Positions 48,919 to 58,288 of a stretch of DNA of 64,000 nt are shown here, piece by piece (position 1 is the stretch's first letter; the number at the start of each line of letters is the position of its first letter). The stretch comes from Spongiibacter sp. IMCC21906 (lineage in GTDB: Bacteria > Pseudomonadota > Gammaproteobacteria > Pseudomonadales > Spongiibacteraceae). The stretch is taken from the NCBI RefSeq assembly GCF_001010805.1, contig NZ_CP011477.1:2784501-2848500 (forward strand), read 5' to 3'. The position numbers were made by a program, and so were the translations under genes. The notes under the pieces are model-generated. The model made no database searches and was not told the DNA's origin. It was given only the letters and a program-made list of their open reading frames with translations.

Positions 48919-49577
48919 CTCGTCCGTTGATTGGCGTCACTGGCGACGATCAAACCCTACGATTTTCTTGGTGGTTTATCCGCTGGGCACTATGGCGCTG
49001 TGGCGCTAAAGCCTGGCGGCTGACGCCCGATCGCAGTACGCTCCCCGACAATCTCGATGGCATCATCATTAGCGGTGGCGACGATATCGACCCGCAACTC
49101 TATTTACCAGACGCCCCCGACGTTGCCCCCATCAATGCTAGACGGGATCGTTTTGAAATCGCTATTTTAGAAAGTGTATTGGGCAAAAGCATGCCTATCC
49201 TTGGGATTTGTCGGGGCGCGCAGCTGATGAATGTAGTGCTTGGCGGCACCTTATTTAGCGATCTTAGGGAAGTGCGCATCAAAACCTCTAATCGACGAAT
49301 GTTGCTACCCCGCAAAACCCTCAACGTGTTAGATAACAGCCAATTGCAAGGAGTACTCGGCACTGCGCGCTGCAAAATAAATAGCCTGCACCACCAAGCT
49401 GTCCGCGACTTGGGAGAAGGCTTAGTGGTTAGCGGCAGAGATCTGGATGAAATTATTCAAGGGGTAGAGAGCCCTGAACACCGCTTTAGAATGGGGGTAC
49501 AGTGGCACCCTGAATACCTTCCCCAAAAGACCGAGCAACTCAGGCTGTTCCAGCATTTAGTTCAGGCGGTTAACTAA
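48915..49577 (+). CDS. Class-I glutamine amidotransferase / gamma-glutamyl hydrolase-like (peptidase C26)
   Basis: The 220-residue protein has the class I triad: Cys99 in ILGICRGAQL (nucleophile elbow), His198 and Glu200 in VQWHPE. The PuuD-like features IISGGDDIDP and SLHHQAV are present. PuuD hydrolyses gamma-glutamyl-GABA, and class I domains can also release ammonia from glutamine. Translational overlap with the amidoligase (ATGA) suggests it hydrolyses or supplies that enzyme's substrate. GGAG lies 5 nt before the ATG. Confidence 0.92.
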   Translation: MTRPLIGVTGDDQTLRFSWWFIRWALWRCGAKAWRLTPDRSTLPDNLDGIIISGGDDIDPQLYLPDAPDVAPINARRDRFEIAILESVLGKSMPILGICRGAQLMNVVLGGTLFSDLREVRIKTSNRRMLLPRKTLNVLDNSQLQGVLGTARCKINSLHHQAVRDLGEGLVVSGRDLDEIIQGVESPEHRFRMGVQWHPEYLPQKTEQLRLFQHLVQAVN

Positions 49578-50002
49578 TGCTGTTTCAGTATTTTCTGCTT
49601 TTTGCTGCCTCTTTTGGTGCCGCAACTATTCTGCCATTTTATTCAGAGATCTTGCTTGTTTCACAGCTTCGGTCTGGTTTAGATCCTTTCTGGCTGTGGT
49701 TTTTTGCCAGCCTTGGTAACACGCTAGGCGCCGGCGTGAACTGGTGGCTAGGGGAGCGTCTGGTGCAGTACTCTGATCGACGCTGGTTTCCTGCCCGCCA
49801 AAGCGATTTACTCCGGGCCCAAAACTGGTTTAATCGCTACGGCCAATGGACCTTATTAATGACATGGTTGCCAGTGGGGGGCGATGCATTGACCGTTATC
49901 GGCGGCATGATGCGAGTGCCAGCACTGCAGTTTTTTTTACTGGTTGGCATCGGTAAAAGTGCCCGCTACGCTCTACTTATTCTTGGTTACAACGCCTTCT
50001 AG
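49577..50002 (+). CDS. YqaA-family membrane protein (SNARE-associated/DedA-like)
   Basis: The 141-residue protein has an N-terminal helix (FQYFLLFAASFGAATILPFYSE), a conserved LGNTLGAGVNWWLGE segment and further hydrophobic helices (LMTWLPVGGDALTVIGGMMR, FFLLVGIGKSARYALLILG). These are the marks of the YqaA group in the DedA/VTT family, which in other bacteria includes lipid flippases; the function of YqaA is not settled. The ATG overlaps the amidotransferase stop (TAATG), placing it in the same operon. Confidence 0.88.
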   Translation: MLFQYFLLFAASFGAATILPFYSEILLVSQLRSGLDPFWLWFFASLGNTLGAGVNWWLGERLVQYSDRRWFPARQSDLLRAQNWFNRYGQWTLLMTWLPVGGDALTVIGGMMRVPALQFFLLVGIGKSARYALLILGYNAF

Positions 50003-50038
50003 CCGCGTACAATAGCGCTATTTCAAGAGTGTTCTGAA

Positions 50039-50590
50039 ATGGCCTTAACTGCAACTGTCTTTAAAGCTTCGCTGGATATCAGCGACCTCCGCCGCCATCA
50101 CTATCAGCACTACGCCTTCACTATTGCACGCCATCCCTCAGAAACTGACGAGCGCATGATGCTTAGGTTGCTCGCCTTCGCCCTTTTCGCCCATCAAGAT
50201 TTAGAATTTACTCGGGGCATTAGCGATACTGACGAGCCAGACCTATGGTTAAAAGCGCCTAGTGGCGAAATTGAACTCTGGGTAGAGCTTGGTAATCCCA
50301 GTAGTAAGCGGCTGCGTCGTGCCCGCAGTTTGGCTTCAAAGATTATGGTTGTCAGCTACGGAGGCCGCACCGCTGAACAATGGTGGCTAGAAAATGAACG
50401 TGAATTACGGGGTTTTAAATCCCTTAGCCTCATTGAGATTGCCCAAACCGAATCTCAGGCACTGGCCGAAATGGCCCAACGGAATATGCGTCTGCAATTT
50501 ACTTTAGACGAGGACTCGATTTGGGTATCAGATCAAAACACTAGCCTAGAAATTCAAGCACAGCTGCGGCTAGGTGACTGGGCCATATAA
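50039..50590 (+). CDS. yaeQ: YaeQ family protein
   Basis: YaeQ is a small cytoplasmic protein with a PD-(D/E)XK-like fold, of uncertain function. The 183-residue product begins MALTATVFKASLDISDLRRHHY and has DEPDLWLKAPSGEIELWVELG, the putative active-site acidic residues, then YGGRTAEQWW. The gap to the upstream gene is 36 nt, and a VOC gene follows 15 nt later. Confidence 0.92.
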   Translation: MALTATVFKASLDISDLRRHHYQHYAFTIARHPSETDERMMLRLLAFALFAHQDLEFTRGISDTDEPDLWLKAPSGEIELWVELGNPSSKRLRRARSLASKIMVVSYGGRTAEQWWLENERELRGFKSLSLIEIAQTESQALAEMAQRNMRLQFTLDEDSIWVSDQNTSLEIQAQLRLGDWAI

Positions 50591-50605
50591 GCCAAGGAGG
50601 ATTGA

Positions 50606-51016
50606 GTGAGCGTTATCAACATTCATACCATCGATCACGTCGTGCTGCGCACCGACAAATTGTCAGCAATGCTCGATTTTTACCAACACATTCTGGGGTG
50701 TAAATCAGAGCGGTGCGAAGAAAGCATCGGCCTGTATCAACTGAGAGCCGGGGATGCGCTTATTGATATTGTTCCTGTAAACAGTCCGTTAGGCAAAGAA
50801 GGTGGCCCTCCGCCCGGAGAGCAAGGCCACAATATGGACCATGTCTGCTTACAGCTCAGCCCTTTTAACGGTCCTGAGATTTTACAATTTTTAGATGCGC
50901 AAGGTGTTAGCCGCAGCGATATTGAACGTCGTTATGGCGCCAAGGGTTTTGGTCCGTCTATCTACATCTATGACCCAGAAGGTAACAGAGTCGAACTGAA
51001 AGGCCCGCCTGAATAG
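50606..51016 (+). CDS. VOC-family (glyoxalase/bleomycin-resistance fold) protein
   Basis: The 136-residue protein has the paired beta-alpha-beta-beta-beta modules of the VOC superfamily. Metal-ligand-like positions are His in IDHVVLRT, Glu in YIYDPEGNRVELKGP and His in HNMDHVCLQL. The start is a GTG with AAGGAGG upstream. The substrate cannot be read from sequence. It closes the run that starts at 46188. Confidence 0.88.
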   Translation: MSVINIHTIDHVVLRTDKLSAMLDFYQHILGCKSERCEESIGLYQLRAGDALIDIVPVNSPLGKEGGPPPGEQGHNMDHVCLQLSPFNGPEILQFLDAQGVSRSDIERRYGAKGFGPSIYIYDPEGNRVELKGPPE

Positions 51017-51071
51017 TTTCTGTGATTCCCTTTCAGCCGAACAGCAGCCATTAGCTGATATTACTCAGCGG

Positions 51072-51368
51072 CTAATTAAGAATATTGATGATCTCAAGGG
51101 TGGCTGCAATCAAACGAAGGCGGCGATCTTCAATTTGCACCGTCACATAACCGTGCTTATCCACCGGCGAAATAATACGACCATGCCGGTAAATATCCCG
51201 GTCCAAACGATGCCCTACCGCAAGTTTTTTCTGCCAACCTGGAGGTAAATTGCCCTGGGCCGCTTTTTTCTGAAGACCGGGAGGCAAGCCGCCAGGGGGC
51301 TTTGCCATTAGCGGTGCTGACACTGAGCACGCCATGACGACGGCAAGTGCAATGCCTATCTTTTTCAT
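51072..51368 (-). CDS. Periplasmic RcnB/CigR-like protein
   Basis: The 98-residue protein has a Sec signal peptide (cleaved near PLMA-KP). It then has an imperfect repeat, GLPPGLQKKAAQG and NLPPGWQKKLAVG, and a C-terminal strand region VTVQIEDRRLRLIAATLEIINIL. This layout is that of RcnB- and CigR-like periplasmic proteins, linked to metal homeostasis or virulence repression; the role here is unknown. AAGGAGAG lies before the ATG. A 16-bp tandem repeat lies 90-138 nt upstream. Confidence 0.75.
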   Translation of the reverse strand: MKKIGIALAVVMACSVSAPLMAKPPGGLPPGLQKKAAQGNLPPGWQKKLAVGHRLDRDIYRHGRIISPVDKHGYVTVQIEDRRLRLIAATLEIINILN

Positions 51369-51458
51369 TTCAACTCTCCTTCATGACCCATACGTCTAAC
51401 TAAGACGTTAGCTTAGAGCGAGGGTTCTGACGTTGAGCTGAACAAATAACGGTACTAT

Positions 51459-51506
51459 TTTGTATAAGCACTGGTTTGTATAAGCAGTGATTTGTATAAG
51501 CACGGG
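51459..51506. repeat. Three tandem 16-bp repeats, iteron-like
   Basis: TTTGTATAAGCACTGG (51459-51474), TTTGTATAAGCAGTGA (51475-51490) and TTTGTATAAGCACGGG (51491-51506) are directly adjacent and share TTTGTATAAGCA. They lie upstream of the RcnB/CigR-like gene (minus strand), a place suited to a repeated operator. Beyond this I see no coding region between 51369 and 51650. Confidence 0.85.
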
Positions 51507-51615
51507 CAGCGTCATGCAAACACCGGCAGCATGTCGTACAAAAATCGTCCAGAAAGTCTTATATAAACCGTGTGGGGACAGCCACTGCTGAAGCGCGGAC
51601 GCATCCCCTCAAAGC

Positions 51616-51637
51616 GCGCCACCTCAACAGGTGACGC
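51616..51637 (-). terminator. Hairpin after the 61-residue gene
   Basis: GCGCCACCT (51616-51624) and AGGTGACGC (51629-51637) form a 9-bp stem with one wobble and a 4-nt loop, 14 nt after the stop of the gene at 51651. On the minus strand only GCTTT follows, so it is a weak terminator candidate. Confidence 0.35.
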
Positions 51638-51650
51638 CAAACAGCCGGGG

Positions 51651-51836
51651 CTAAATGCTGTCTTTCATCGCGGCATTGATTCTGACCTCGCGATGGGGCT
51701 GAAAACTAGGTCCTGCCAATTGCTCAATACGGCCACCACGCTCGAGAAACTCATCTATCTGACGAGAAATTTCGGCGCGCAACGTTTGCTGATGGCCAGG
51801 GGAATGGCTACCGTGGATTTTCTGGAATCGGTTCAT
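51651..51836 (-). CDS. Small 61-residue protein of unknown function
   Basis: The product is 61 residues, basic and hydrophilic at the N-terminus (MNRFQKIHGSHSPGHQQTL), with a predicted helix RAEISRQIDEFLERGGRIEQL. The motif IDEFLERGGRIE also occurs in other small gammaproteobacterial proteins I cannot name. There is no signal peptide or membrane helix. The call rests on GAGGTG 5 nt before the ATG and on a PHO-box-like element 68-100 nt upstream. The overlapping plus-strand frame has no comparable start. Confidence 0.65.
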   Translation of the reverse strand: MNRFQKIHGSHSPGHQQTLRAEISRQIDEFLERGGRIEQLAGPSFQPHREVRINAAMKDSI

Positions 51837-51903
51837 GTTTTCACCTCATCGTTCAATCATCTAATGTAAAGCCGCTGCTGCGACCCCAATCAGACTAGTG
51901 CCC

Positions 51904-53235
<1,332 letters not shown>

Positions 53236-53283
53236 AAGCCTATACGCCTATTGATGCTGAACCATTTTTGAAGCGGTCTAGTA

Positions 53284-54060
53284 CTAGGATTTATTAAAGG
53301 CTTTTAAAGGATACACATCGAAGCGCACCGCCTTGCCTGTCACCGCAAACTGAGGCGGCCTTCCCCCAAGAGGAGGCGCGTGAGGGGGGCGCTTAACCAC
53401 GACCCGGTGCTTAGCCGCCTGCAGGGCCAAATCCAGCAACGCATCTGCATCGTTGTCCATACCCACAAGGCTGTGGAAGAGACGCATCTCTTTTTTGACC
53501 AAAGCAGATTTACCGGACTCGGGAAACATCGGGTCTAAATACACCACATCGGGCTGCTGAGTTTCTGACATAGCAGCCAAAATACTGTGGGCTCCCGTCG
53601 TCTGTAACTCCATCCTCGATACCATCTCGCAGATGTCAGGGTCATACTGCCCCCTGCTAATACCATCCGCCAGCATGGCAGCAACAATGGGGTTGCGCTC
53701 ACACAGGGTAACTGTCGCGCCATAACTGGCCAGCAAAAAGCTGTCCCGCCCCAGACCTGCCGTGGCATCTAATATCCGCAACTCAGCTCGTCGACCACCA
53801 ATCGCCTTTAACAGCAATTCTTTACCCCGGTGTCGATCGCGAAACTGCTTAGCAAAATCAATGGCAAACGGCTTTTCACGCAATCGGGGGTTACGTCCGA
53901 CTACCAGTTGTTGGTCTTGAAAGAAAAGGTAAAGCTGCTCAGAACCGCCATCCCGGTCTGCAACTTCAGGCAGGTTCAGATGCGCCGCCAGCGCCGAGCT
54001 TCGGGGCTCGCCATCGGGGTTCCACACCAAAACAGATTGAACAGCGGCGGCATCAGACAT
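53284..54060 (-). CDS. rsmJ: 16S rRNA (guanine-1516-N2)-methyltransferase RsmJ
   Basis: RsmJ methylates G1516 of 16S rRNA. The 258-residue product has a Rossmann SAM site, DATAGLGRDSFLLASYG and LCERNP, and the N6/N2-methyltransferase catalytic motif LDPMFPESGKSAL. The C-terminal part carries KRPPHAPPLGG, as in other RsmJ. It is convergent with dapE. Confidence 0.95.
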   Translation of the reverse strand: MSDAAAVQSVLVWNPDGEPRSSALAAHLNLPEVADRDGGSEQLYLFFQDQQLVVGRNPRLREKPFAIDFAKQFRDRHRGKELLLKAIGGRRAELRILDATAGLGRDSFLLASYGATVTLCERNPIVAAMLADGISRGQYDPDICEMVSRMELQTTGAHSILAAMSETQQPDVVYLDPMFPESGKSALVKKEMRLFHSLVGMDNDADALLDLALQAAKHRVVVKRPPHAPPLGGRPPQFAVTGKAVRFDVYPLKAFNKS

Positions 54061-54154
54061 AGTCGTTAGATTTCAAGCTCAGTCGTTAAAAAGTAAAGCT
54101 CGCAATCATAGGCGAAAGTGCCGCCGCTGCCCATGCTTTCAATTGGCGATGCGG

Positions 54155-54180
54155 AGGGCCTGTTAACATTAACTGGCCCT
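54155..54180. repeat. 26-bp imperfect palindrome
   Basis: AGGGCC (54155-54160) and GGCCCT (54175-54180) flank GTTAA and TTAAC arms with a single T-T mismatch on the axis side. It lies between rsmJ and the CBS gene. No T-run follows, so it is more likely a protein-binding site or a structural dyad than a terminator. Confidence 0.45.
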
Positions 54181-54207
54181 AACGAAACGCCAAATAAAAC
54201 TTAGAAA

Positions 54208-54639
54208 TTAAGAATAATGACGACAGCAATTTACAATGCGGCCCGCCCACTCTGGCTCATTACAAGCTTCGGCAATATCTGCCAACGAGACCACACCAAT
54301 AAAATCTTTATTTCGAGAGTTATTCATGACCAACAGGCGCTGCACGCCTTGATCCTGCATATTTTGCAGTACGTCTTTAATATCGTCGTCCTCATAACAG
54401 TAACGCGGCTGACGGCTCATCACCGAACTGATAGGATCATCGGCCGTTTTGCCCTTGGCAAGGCCACGCAACGCAATATCTCTATCTGTCACCACGCCAA
54501 CCAATTTCTCTCTATCTGCAATGGGAGTAAAACCACGATTTTGATCGCCCATTCGCGCCACGGCTTCACCAATGGTGGCTGAGGCTTCTAGGTATTCAGG
54601 TTTGCGGCTCATTAGCTGCTGCACTTTCATATCAACCAT
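54208..54639 (-). CDS. CBS-pair domain protein
   Basis: The 143-residue protein consists of two CBS motifs: MKVQQLMSRKPEYLEASATI ... VGVVTDRDIALRGLAKG (about residues 4-62) and VMSRQPRYCYEDDDIKDVL ... FIGVVSLADIAEAC (about 73-128). CBS pairs bind adenosyl ligands as regulatory modules. GGAG lies 7 nt before the ATG. The ending VNCCRHYS is cysteine-rich. It is upstream of rsmJ; the partner is not evident. Confidence 0.85.
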   Translation of the reverse strand: MVDMKVQQLMSRKPEYLEASATIGEAVARMGDQNRGFTPIADREKLVGVVTDRDIALRGLAKGKTADDPISSVMSRQPRYCYEDDDIKDVLQNMQDQGVQRLLVMNNSRNKDFIGVVSLADIAEACNEPEWAGRIVNCCRHYS

Positions 54640-54762
54640 ATCGGCTCTCCACTTCTACGGCCCGTTACCGAGCCTGACGTTTCCGCCATCACCAAGAAAG
54701 CATTGCCTTTGCGGTAAAACACTTTGGTAATGACGTATAAACTGACACTCAATTAACACACT

Positions 54763-55770
54763 CTAAATTTCATCAAGCCAGCGGCGCTTACGCACCTGCA
54801 CTTTAATAACTTCGATAATCTCAACCATAACGTCGCCCACCTCATGACTGGACTGTGGGGGTTTATCAGCAACATCGCCCAGCAAGCTTCCCAGCACATC
54901 ATCAATCACCTTTTCAAACTCCGGTGAATCAAGGCTATTAATCATCTCTTCCATCAAACCCAAACTGCTGCCAGACAGGCTGCGGGCAATGCCATCCACG
55001 ATGGCATCACCGATTCCTGGTACCCGTTCCAGCTGTTTTACAGCGGCGTTTTGCTGCACGGACTTGGCAACTAATTGCGTGAGATATTTTTCTAAATCGT
55101 CTTTATTATCCTGGTAGACGTTTTGATAGGTTCCGCCCATGCTCCTGGCAATACTGCGGCTTAGCGCCTCCCGCCTTGGCAAAATAACGTCATCCACAAT
55201 TTTTGCCGGCAGAGTGGATCCCCCGCCACGCACTTCGTTTTGTATCCCGGTTAACACATTTTCCACGACCCGATCTGAGACTTCTTCCAGAACAATATCG
55301 TAGTAGCGTTTGAGTAGCGCAAATACCCGCCAATTGCGCATATTTATCAAACCCATACGCTGCAGTCGTAGCAGTATCGCCAAGACTCTCAGCACTCTGA
55401 GCAAGCGAAATCCCGACAGAGGAATGCACCCCAGCACGTCGTACCAGCGGGCAAAAGGATAAAACCACCAACGTTGATAACTGCGATGAACTATCGCGTA
55501 AACCCAGCCAGAAGCGACATCCAAAAGAAAAACTGCGACAAAATATAAATCGATTTGCTGAAAGTTTTTATGAATATTGTCGTCGTACCATTGATGGAAA
55601 TCAGGCCATTGGCCCTGAACGACATTATTGATTGGACCGATAACAAATACGCTGTCAACCAAGATCAACGATAGGTTAAGCCCCACCAAAAAAATGATCG
55701 CCAAGTCCCAAATCAGCAAGCCCCAGTCCTGGGCGCGTCTTTTTTCTCGCACCTGCTCAGGCTGCTCCAT
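54763..55770 (-). CDS. Voltage-sensor-like membrane protein without visible pore
   Basis: The 335-residue protein has S1-like (17-38), S2-like (73-94, with Asp84), S3-like (101-118, with Asp111) and S4-like (119-139) helices. S4 has Arg at 122, 125 and 128, then 135 and 138. This is an array of positive charges every third residue, as in voltage-sensor domains of ion channels. No P-loop or selectivity-filter motif follows. The C-terminal half (140-335) is soluble, with a HhH-like segment LERVPGIGDAIVDGIARSL (228-246). The function is unknown. GAGG lies before the ATG. Confidence 0.75.
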   Translation of the reverse strand: MEQPEQVREKRRAQDWGLLIWDLAIIFLVGLNLSLILVDSVFVIGPINNVVQGQWPDFHQWYDDNIHKNFQQIDLYFVAVFLLDVASGWVYAIVHRSYQRWWFYPFARWYDVLGCIPLSGFRLLRVLRVLAILLRLQRMGLINMRNWRVFALLKRYYDIVLEEVSDRVVENVLTGIQNEVRGGGSTLPAKIVDDVILPRREALSRSIARSMGGTYQNVYQDNKDDLEKYLTQLVAKSVQQNAAVKQLERVPGIGDAIVDGIARSLSGSSLGLMEEMINSLDSPEFEKVIDDVLGSLLGDVADKPPQSSHEVGDVMVEIIEVIKVQVRKRRWLDEI

Positions 55771-55867
55771 TGATCACCTCAGCCTTGCAACACGATATTG
55801 TTTCTATGTATTCGCGATTAGTGAGTAACATTCCGCTGTTGTTTTGCTGCATATTTCTGTGACCGGT

Positions 55868-55887
55868 AGTGAATAACAAAATTCACT
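55868..55887. promoter_or_regulatory. Inverted repeat upstream of the voltage-sensor-like gene
   Basis: AGTGAAT (55868-55874) and ATTCACT (55881-55887) form a perfect 7-bp inverted repeat around 6 nt. It lies about 100 nt before the minus-strand ATG at 55770, consistent with an operator. No regulator is identified. Confidence 0.45.
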
Positions 55888-55970
55888 TATCCTGACCTAT
55901 TTTGCGCTTTGATCACAGTCCACCCCTTCGCAGTACCATCACCGCCTTGTTTACGCAGCTCATAAAAACA

Positions 55971-55993
55971 AAAAAGCGAGGACTCTGCCTCGC
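55971..55993 (-). terminator. Terminator after the TonB receptor gene
   Basis: On the minus strand GCGAGG (55993-55988), a 6-nt loop and CCTCGC (55981-55976) are followed by TTTTT (55975-55971), 41 nt after the receptor stop. The plus strand has TTTT after the stem as well, so it may work both ways. Confidence 0.85.
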
Positions 55994-56033
55994 TTTTCTA
56001 ATTCAGTTACAGGGCGTCAAACCACATTATGGC

Positions 56034-58169
56034 TTAGTCACCAAAATCCACTCTCAACGCCAGCACCACGCTTCTGCCCGCCTCAGGCGCATAGTCTCGG
56101 ATAAACGAACTACTGCTGCGAATCAATTCGTCATTCAAGTTTCTGCCCCGCACACTCCACGTGTAGGTGGCGGCGACCGTTTCATAGCGCCACGCCACGC
56201 TAGCATCCATGCGGTGATAACCCGCTGTTGACGCTTCACTCAAGCCCGCCCGACGTTGTGCTGCCGCTCGTTGCCAATCCAGCCCGGCGGTTAGGGCACC
56301 GTGGCGCCACTCTAGCCGTAAACCATCGCGCTGGGGGGGCAGCCGCGGAATATCACCACCCCTGTCTAACTCGGCACTGACCCGGTCACCATAGAGCGAC
56401 ACGCTGACTTCACCGGCTCCCTGCCACAACAGGTAACTCAGTTCATATTCCAGGCCACGAAAGTCGGCATCTTCCTGCCGGTAGCTTAGTACCTCAATAT
56501 CATCAACTTGCTGCCCGGTATTTTGCAGATAAATAAAATCCTCAAAGGCTTTGTAGAATAATGTTAGCGACCCTTGCAGACGCTGATAATGTAATTTCAC
56601 ACTGACATCCGCACTGTCGGCTTTTTCCCGGCCTAAGTTCTCATCCCCTACTTCAATCAAGCCCGTCGCGCCATGAACAACATAGCTGTCAACATCATTA
56701 ACCCCGTTGGAATATCGCTCTTCTGCAGTGGGTGCGCGTCGAGACTGGGCCAATGACACACCCAAAGTAAGAAAATCATTCACGTCATATAACGCCCCCA
56801 ACGATCCGCTTACACTGTAAATATCGGCATCAGCAAATGCTCCAGCATCCGGGCTAAGACGATCTAACTCGCCTCTGAGTCCCATCTCTAATTGCCAATG
56901 CTTGCTATGGTAATCTTCAAGCCAAAACAGGCCGAGGTTTTGACGATCGGTCGCAGGCACAAACGCTTCTTCTCCCTCCGCAGAAAACTCATTATCTAAC
57001 CACTGCATGCCCACTACGCCATGCCAGTCTCCTATCGCCTGATGGCTAAGTTCGAGCCGCGCGGCCAGGGCATCACGCTGAAAGCGGGTACCGGTCTCAC
57101 CGCTGGGCTCAACCTCGACATGTTCATATTCGCTGTAAGCCATTCTCCAGCGCATCAGTTCCCAGAAATTCGACAGATGTAGATCCCCTGCCACATCCCA
57201 GCGTTTTTGCTGAATATTGAGCCGAATTCCCTCGGCGGACTCCTCATGATCATCATGATCGCCCCCCTCCTCATCGTGGTCCTCTTCGTGATCCTCTTCG
57301 TGTTCGTGCTCATGCTCGTGGTCTTCGTCATGGTGGTGAACACCGGCCGGAATACCATAATCATTACTGAGTTCTGAGTAACTAAGCCCCCAATACCCCG
57401 TGTCAAAGTGATGCGCAGCACCAATGCTAAAGCGCCGGGTGCGGCCATCGGCATTGGCGACAAAACCATCACTGTTTTCTTCAATATCGGCAACATTCCT
57501 TGGGTTTATCGCTAACCCGGGAATATCCGGATCACTCCAATCACGGTAGAGCCCATCGACATGCACAGCCCAATCACCATTCCCGCCGTCGACCCGAAAA
57601 ACACCGGTGCGGCCATCATCAACGCTGCTGTGGCGAAATTCTGTACTGCCTTTTACGCCATTAATGGCCCTGCTGGGAATTCTGCCATCCAACACATTCA
57701 CAATGCCGCCAATCGCGCCACCGCCATACAACAGCGTCGACGGGCCCTTTAGTATTTCAATGCTGTCTGCCAAAACCGGTTCAACCGAGACCGCATGATC
57801 TGCACTGTTAGTAGACACATCCAGGCTTGGCAAACTGTTTTGCAAGATCTGCACCCGAGGTCCTTGTTGACCCCGAATAACCGGCTGCCCCACCGCCGGA
57901 CCAAAACTAGCGCTGGCCATTCCCGGTGTTTGGCGTAGCGTGTCGCCTAGCGTCGCTGCCGCCCGCTGATTAAGCTCATCACCCTCAAGTACGGTGATCG
58001 GCATAGCGGTGCGGGCATCTTTTTGATGGGCGGGAATAGAGACAATGACATGCTCCATTGGCGGTCGTTCTTTTGCACCAAGTTTCTCAACATCCTGAGA
58101 AACTTGGCTAAACACAGGGGCACTGACTGCTGCGCAGACAGACACCAGCAACGTAACTTTGTTGTTCAT
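56034..58169 (-). CDS. TonB-dependent outer-membrane receptor, ZnuD-like (zinc)
   Basis: The 711-residue protein has a signal peptide (cleaved near VFS), a TonB-box-like EHVIVSIPA (39-47), a plug domain (GDTLRQTPGMAS, ILKGPSTLLYGGGAIGGIVNV) and a beta-barrel to the end (VVLALRVDFGD). A run of His, Asp and Glu at about residues 277-309 holds 11 His and is built of DHEH-like units. This matches the metal-capturing loop of ZnuD-type zinc receptors. The exact metal is not proven. The upstream gene encodes a small His/Cys protein. Confidence 0.9.
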   Translation of the reverse strand: MNNKVTLLVSVCAAVSAPVFSQVSQDVEKLGAKERPPMEHVIVSIPAHQKDARTAMPITVLEGDELNQRAAATLGDTLRQTPGMASASFGPAVGQPVIRGQQGPRVQILQNSLPSLDVSTNSADHAVSVEPVLADSIEILKGPSTLLYGGGAIGGIVNVLDGRIPSRAINGVKGSTEFRHSSVDDGRTGVFRVDGGNGDWAVHVDGLYRDWSDPDIPGLAINPRNVADIEENSDGFVANADGRTRRFSIGAAHHFDTGYWGLSYSELSNDYGIPAGVHHHDEDHEHEHEHEEDHEEDHDEEGGDHDDHEESAEGIRLNIQQKRWDVAGDLHLSNFWELMRWRMAYSEYEHVEVEPSGETGTRFQRDALAARLELSHQAIGDWHGVVGMQWLDNEFSAEGEEAFVPATDRQNLGLFWLEDYHSKHWQLEMGLRGELDRLSPDAGAFADADIYSVSGSLGALYDVNDFLTLGVSLAQSRRAPTAEERYSNGVNDVDSYVVHGATGLIEVGDENLGREKADSADVSVKLHYQRLQGSLTLFYKAFEDFIYLQNTGQQVDDIEVLSYRQEDADFRGLEYELSYLLWQGAGEVSVSLYGDRVSAELDRGGDIPRLPPQRDGLRLEWRHGALTAGLDWQRAAAQRRAGLSEASTAGYHRMDASVAWRYETVAATYTWSVRGRNLNDELIRSSSSFIRDYAPEAGRSVVLALRVDFGD

Positions 58170-58288
58170 AATTTGTTCCGTTTATTCCTGCAAACCCCAT
58201 GACGGTGTCACGGTTCACACACGGCAACCGTAAAAACCAAGCGGTTTACGAAGTTAATTTAAAAACGTATTGGAAGTGGCCTAAGCCA

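Noticed and set aside
51570-51869. 99-codon plus-strand frame opposite the 61-residue gene
   Set aside because: It has no good start signal, and the minus-strand gene has GAGGTG and an upstream regulatory element.
57241-57342. Simple repeat or assembly error in the His/Glu/Asp-coding stretch of the receptor
   Set aside because: The codons vary, the frame stays open and the position fits a known loop of ZnuD-like receptors, so it is more likely real.
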